Notes under the pieces: generated by a model | What the model saw: the letters and a program-made list of their open reading frames with translations, nothing else | The model's database searches: none | Told to the model about the DNA's origin: nothing | Part shown: piece after piece, positions 62,361-64,000 of the stretch | Numbering within the stretch: the first letter of the stretch is position 1 | How the letters are laid out: each line of letters opens with the position of its first letter | Assembly: GCA_947503005.1 (NCBI GenBank) | Contig: CANNCA010000005.1 | Location: 62,001 to 126,000 of the forward strand | Source of the DNA: an uncultured Flavobacteriaceae bacterium | Lineage (GTDB): Bacteria; Bacteroidota; Bacteroidia; Flavobacteriales; Flavobacteriaceae | Direction: 5' to 3' | DNA length: 64,000 nt | Position numbers and translations under genes: made by a program

Positions 62361-63818
62361 CTATCGTTTGAGCGTAAAATGCCCATATATTTCTTGCTGA
62401 CCGAATGAGATCGCTTTGAACCAATAATCAGTAGCGGGAAGCGGTTGTCCATTAAAGCTTCCATCCCATCCTATTCGCTTAGGGTCAATTTGTGCCAAAA
62501 AATTTCCATAGCGGTCATAGATACGGATTAGTTCGATACTAGCTTCGATATCAGGCGGTGGCGAGAATTGCCAAAAATCATGTATACCATCGCCATTTGG
62601 GGTAAAAAATCGCGGGAAATCTTTGGAAGAAAGCTGACGTTCCACTACTCGGCTCACTAGTCCACAACCATTTTTTTCACGTACATGTACAGTATGCTCC
62701 CCGATGGGTACATTGATAAAGATGTTGCTATCTTGAAAAAGACCATTTTCATCATCCAAAGCGAATTCATAATTTCCAGGTCCACTTACCGTAGTAACAA
62801 TAACGAGTCCATCAGCTTCTCTAGAGACATCAATCTTATCAATGACCGCAGGTCCTGAAGGAACCACAGTAAATTCTTTGACATTTGCACATTCTATAGT
62901 ATTTCCAAGGAAAGCTGCATTATTATAGGCCTCATAACGATAGCGACCCAAAGCTTGTAGGTCTACTTCTCGTGTTTCCGAAATTAGCGTTTCGGTTCCA
63001 TCATTATTTAACTTGAACCACCTAAAACCTTGAGCTGTGTCATCGCTAAGTACCAATTTCGAATTTTCACCTTCACAAAAACCAATTTCGTCCGGAAAGT
63101 TAGTTTCTGGCTTCAATGAATAAACAGTACCCGTTGCCGGATTTGGAACAGCATCGCAGTCGAATGTAGGGATTCCGGTGATGAACGACTCTTCTTGGCA
63201 TAGCGAGGCATCACCATTTTCATTATAAGGAGTGATCCGTACAAAATACTCTTGGTCCAATGGAAAATCAGTAGGAGACTTGTAATTAAGTACATTGCCC
63301 ACATCCAGATTGTTCACAACATCTGTGGCACCAGAGGAAGTGCCGATACTTATTCGATAACCTGTTGCTGTAGGGGCATAATTCCATGTTATGGGTCTGT
63401 TGACATTAGCCTGTGTAGCATTGTTAAGTGGATATGCCAAGGTTGTACAACCCGGCGGGGTGTTTACTCTTATAGTAGTAAATTCTTCAATTGGGCATGT
63501 TTGAACCGGTTGACCAAGTACAAAAAGTCGAATAGTAACGTAGATTTTTGTATTCTCTGGTAAGCCAACTTCGGGCACATAGAAGTTTTTTGTTCCAGAA
63601 GATCTGCGATTAATAATTTCTCCACCACCAGGTGTGGTACCTAAAGAAACAACATAACCAAAAATATTATCGACTTGTGGCCATCTTATGTCCGTATCAA
63701 CCGGTACATCTACCGCACCGTTAGTCGGGGTCGATATTCTGGGGCATTGTTGCCCGTGCGAAACGAATTCACATAGTAAAACCAAAACCAGAATTAATTT
63801 ACAACGCATTGATTTCAT
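62361..63818 (-). CDS. T9SS type B surface protein, second paralog
   Basis: A 485-residue protein with a signal peptide (RCKLILVLVLLCEFVSHGQ; ATG at 63818 or 63809). It has the same plan as the downstream gene: two FN3-like repeats (PTNGAVDVPVDTDIRW, YAPTATGYRISIGTSSGATD), a YEFALDDENGLFQDS segment and the type B domain FPRFFTPNGDGIHDFWQF to GHFTLKR. Its start codon touches the stop codon of the upstream paralog (63819-63821), so they are translationally coupled. It precedes the next paralog by 43 bases. Confidence 0.92.
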   Translation of the reverse strand: MKSMRCKLILVLVLLCEFVSHGQQCPRISTPTNGAVDVPVDTDIRWPQVDNIFGYVVSLGTTPGGGEIINRRSSGTKNFYVPEVGLPENTKIYVTIRLFVLGQPVQTCPIEEFTTIRVNTPPGCTTLAYPLNNATQANVNRPITWNYAPTATGYRISIGTSSGATDVVNNLDVGNVLNYKSPTDFPLDQEYFVRITPYNENGDASLCQEESFITGIPTFDCDAVPNPATGTVYSLKPETNFPDEIGFCEGENSKLVLSDDTAQGFRWFKLNNDGTETLISETREVDLQALGRYRYEAYNNAAFLGNTIECANVKEFTVVPSGPAVIDKIDVSREADGLVIVTTVSGPGNYEFALDDENGLFQDSNIFINVPIGEHTVHVREKNGCGLVSRVVERQLSSKDFPRFFTPNGDGIHDFWQFSPPPDIEASIELIRIYDRYGNFLAQIDPKRIGWDGSFNGQPLPATDYWFKAISFGQQEIYGHFTLKR

Positions 63819-64000
63819 TTAACGTTTGAGCGCAAAATGCCCTTTAATTTTTTTCTGGGTTGTCAATGAAATGGCAGTAAACCAATAGTCTGATGATGGC
63901 ATTGGCCTGCCATTAATGTTGCCGTCCCAACCGACTGCGAGCGGGTCAATTTGTTTAATAAAGTTTCCATACCGATCGAAAATATGTATAGCTCCAACAT
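63819..64000 (-). CDS. T9SS type B surface protein, third paralog (C-terminal end)
   Basis: The last 60 codons of a gene entering from the right edge. The readable end includes GNFIKQIDPLAVGWDG, RPMPSSDYWFTA and GHFALKR, matching the end of the two following genes. It is the upstream member of a tandem array, with its stop adjacent to the next start codon. The rest lies outside the window. Confidence 0.9.
   Translation of the reverse strand, partial: VGAIHIFDRYGNFIKQIDPLAVGWDGNINGRPMPSSDYWFTAISLTTQKKIKGHFALKR

Noticed and set aside
62318-62464. Upstream extension of the first T9SS type B gene into its neighbour
   Set aside because: It would overlap the end of the upstream paralog and place a signal peptide 50 residues inside the protein.

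Overview
The window is chromosomal DNA of a marine-type member of the Flavobacteriaceae (Bacteroidota). The evidence is internal. Secreted proteins carry type IX secretion (T9SS) sorting domains. Gene families typical of the group are present: DUF3276 PUR-domain protein, DUF1573, DUF4920, a long NusB, and a DnaJ with a halved zinc finger. Promoters fit the Bacteroidota consensus (TTG, about 19 nt, TAnnTTTG), and A/T-rich intergenic DNA carries compact intrinsic terminators. Genus cannot be fixed from the sequence alone. No tRNA, rRNA, CRISPR array, insertion sequence, prophage or origin was seen; this is mostly stable core genome with a few accessory genes.

Layout. 1-6.1 kb: end of an unknown gene, a lipoprotein serine hydrolase, rimO, ilvE, a DUF4920 protein, mnmD and a TIGR01777 epimerase. 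6.2-8.1 kb: heat-shock pair grpE-dnaJ followed by a compact candidate small RNA. 8.3-13.6 kb: one-direction block of ABC-2 ATPase, permease, MscS channel, outer-membrane protein and a sigma-54-type response regulator without a DNA-binding domain. 13.6-20 kb: a secreted hypothetical protein, PPK2, an M28 peptidase, a cyclophilin-FKBP fusion, two candidate tiny membrane proteins, a cold-shock protein and an LpxD-type acyltransferase. 20-22 kb: a vanadium haloperoxidase of the red-algal bromoperoxidase type. 22.4-32 kb: redox, transport, lipid and peptidase genes, a PUR-domain protein and an ABC exporter.

32.2-45 kb: nusB-DUF1573-yajC, pepT, pyrD, a LysE exporter, HMG-CoA lyase, a FecA-like TonB-dependent receptor with a promoter and adjacent palindrome, then guaB and a methyltransferase. 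45.2-47.9 kb: a large secreted PhoX-like protein with eight metal-binding-type repeats and a T9SS tail. 48-58.7 kb: thioredoxin, lysA, LON-domain protein, sucC, small conserved proteins, a MOSC/flavoprotein pair, hsp20 and an M20 peptidase. 58.8-64 kb: uvrB and a tandem array of three T9SS type B surface proteins, the last cut by the window edge.

How genes work together: grpE and dnaJ form the DnaK co-chaperone unit, and hsp20 shares a 12-bp upstream motif with it. The ABC-2 ATPase and permease overlap and make one transporter. PPK2 and the M28 peptidase overlap translationally. nusB, DUF1573 and yajC form a typical Bacteroidota cluster. The least explained items are the post-dnaJ RNA, the two tiny membrane ORFs each ending at a terminator, the haloperoxidase with an altered vanadate pocket, and the internally duplicated repeat gene.
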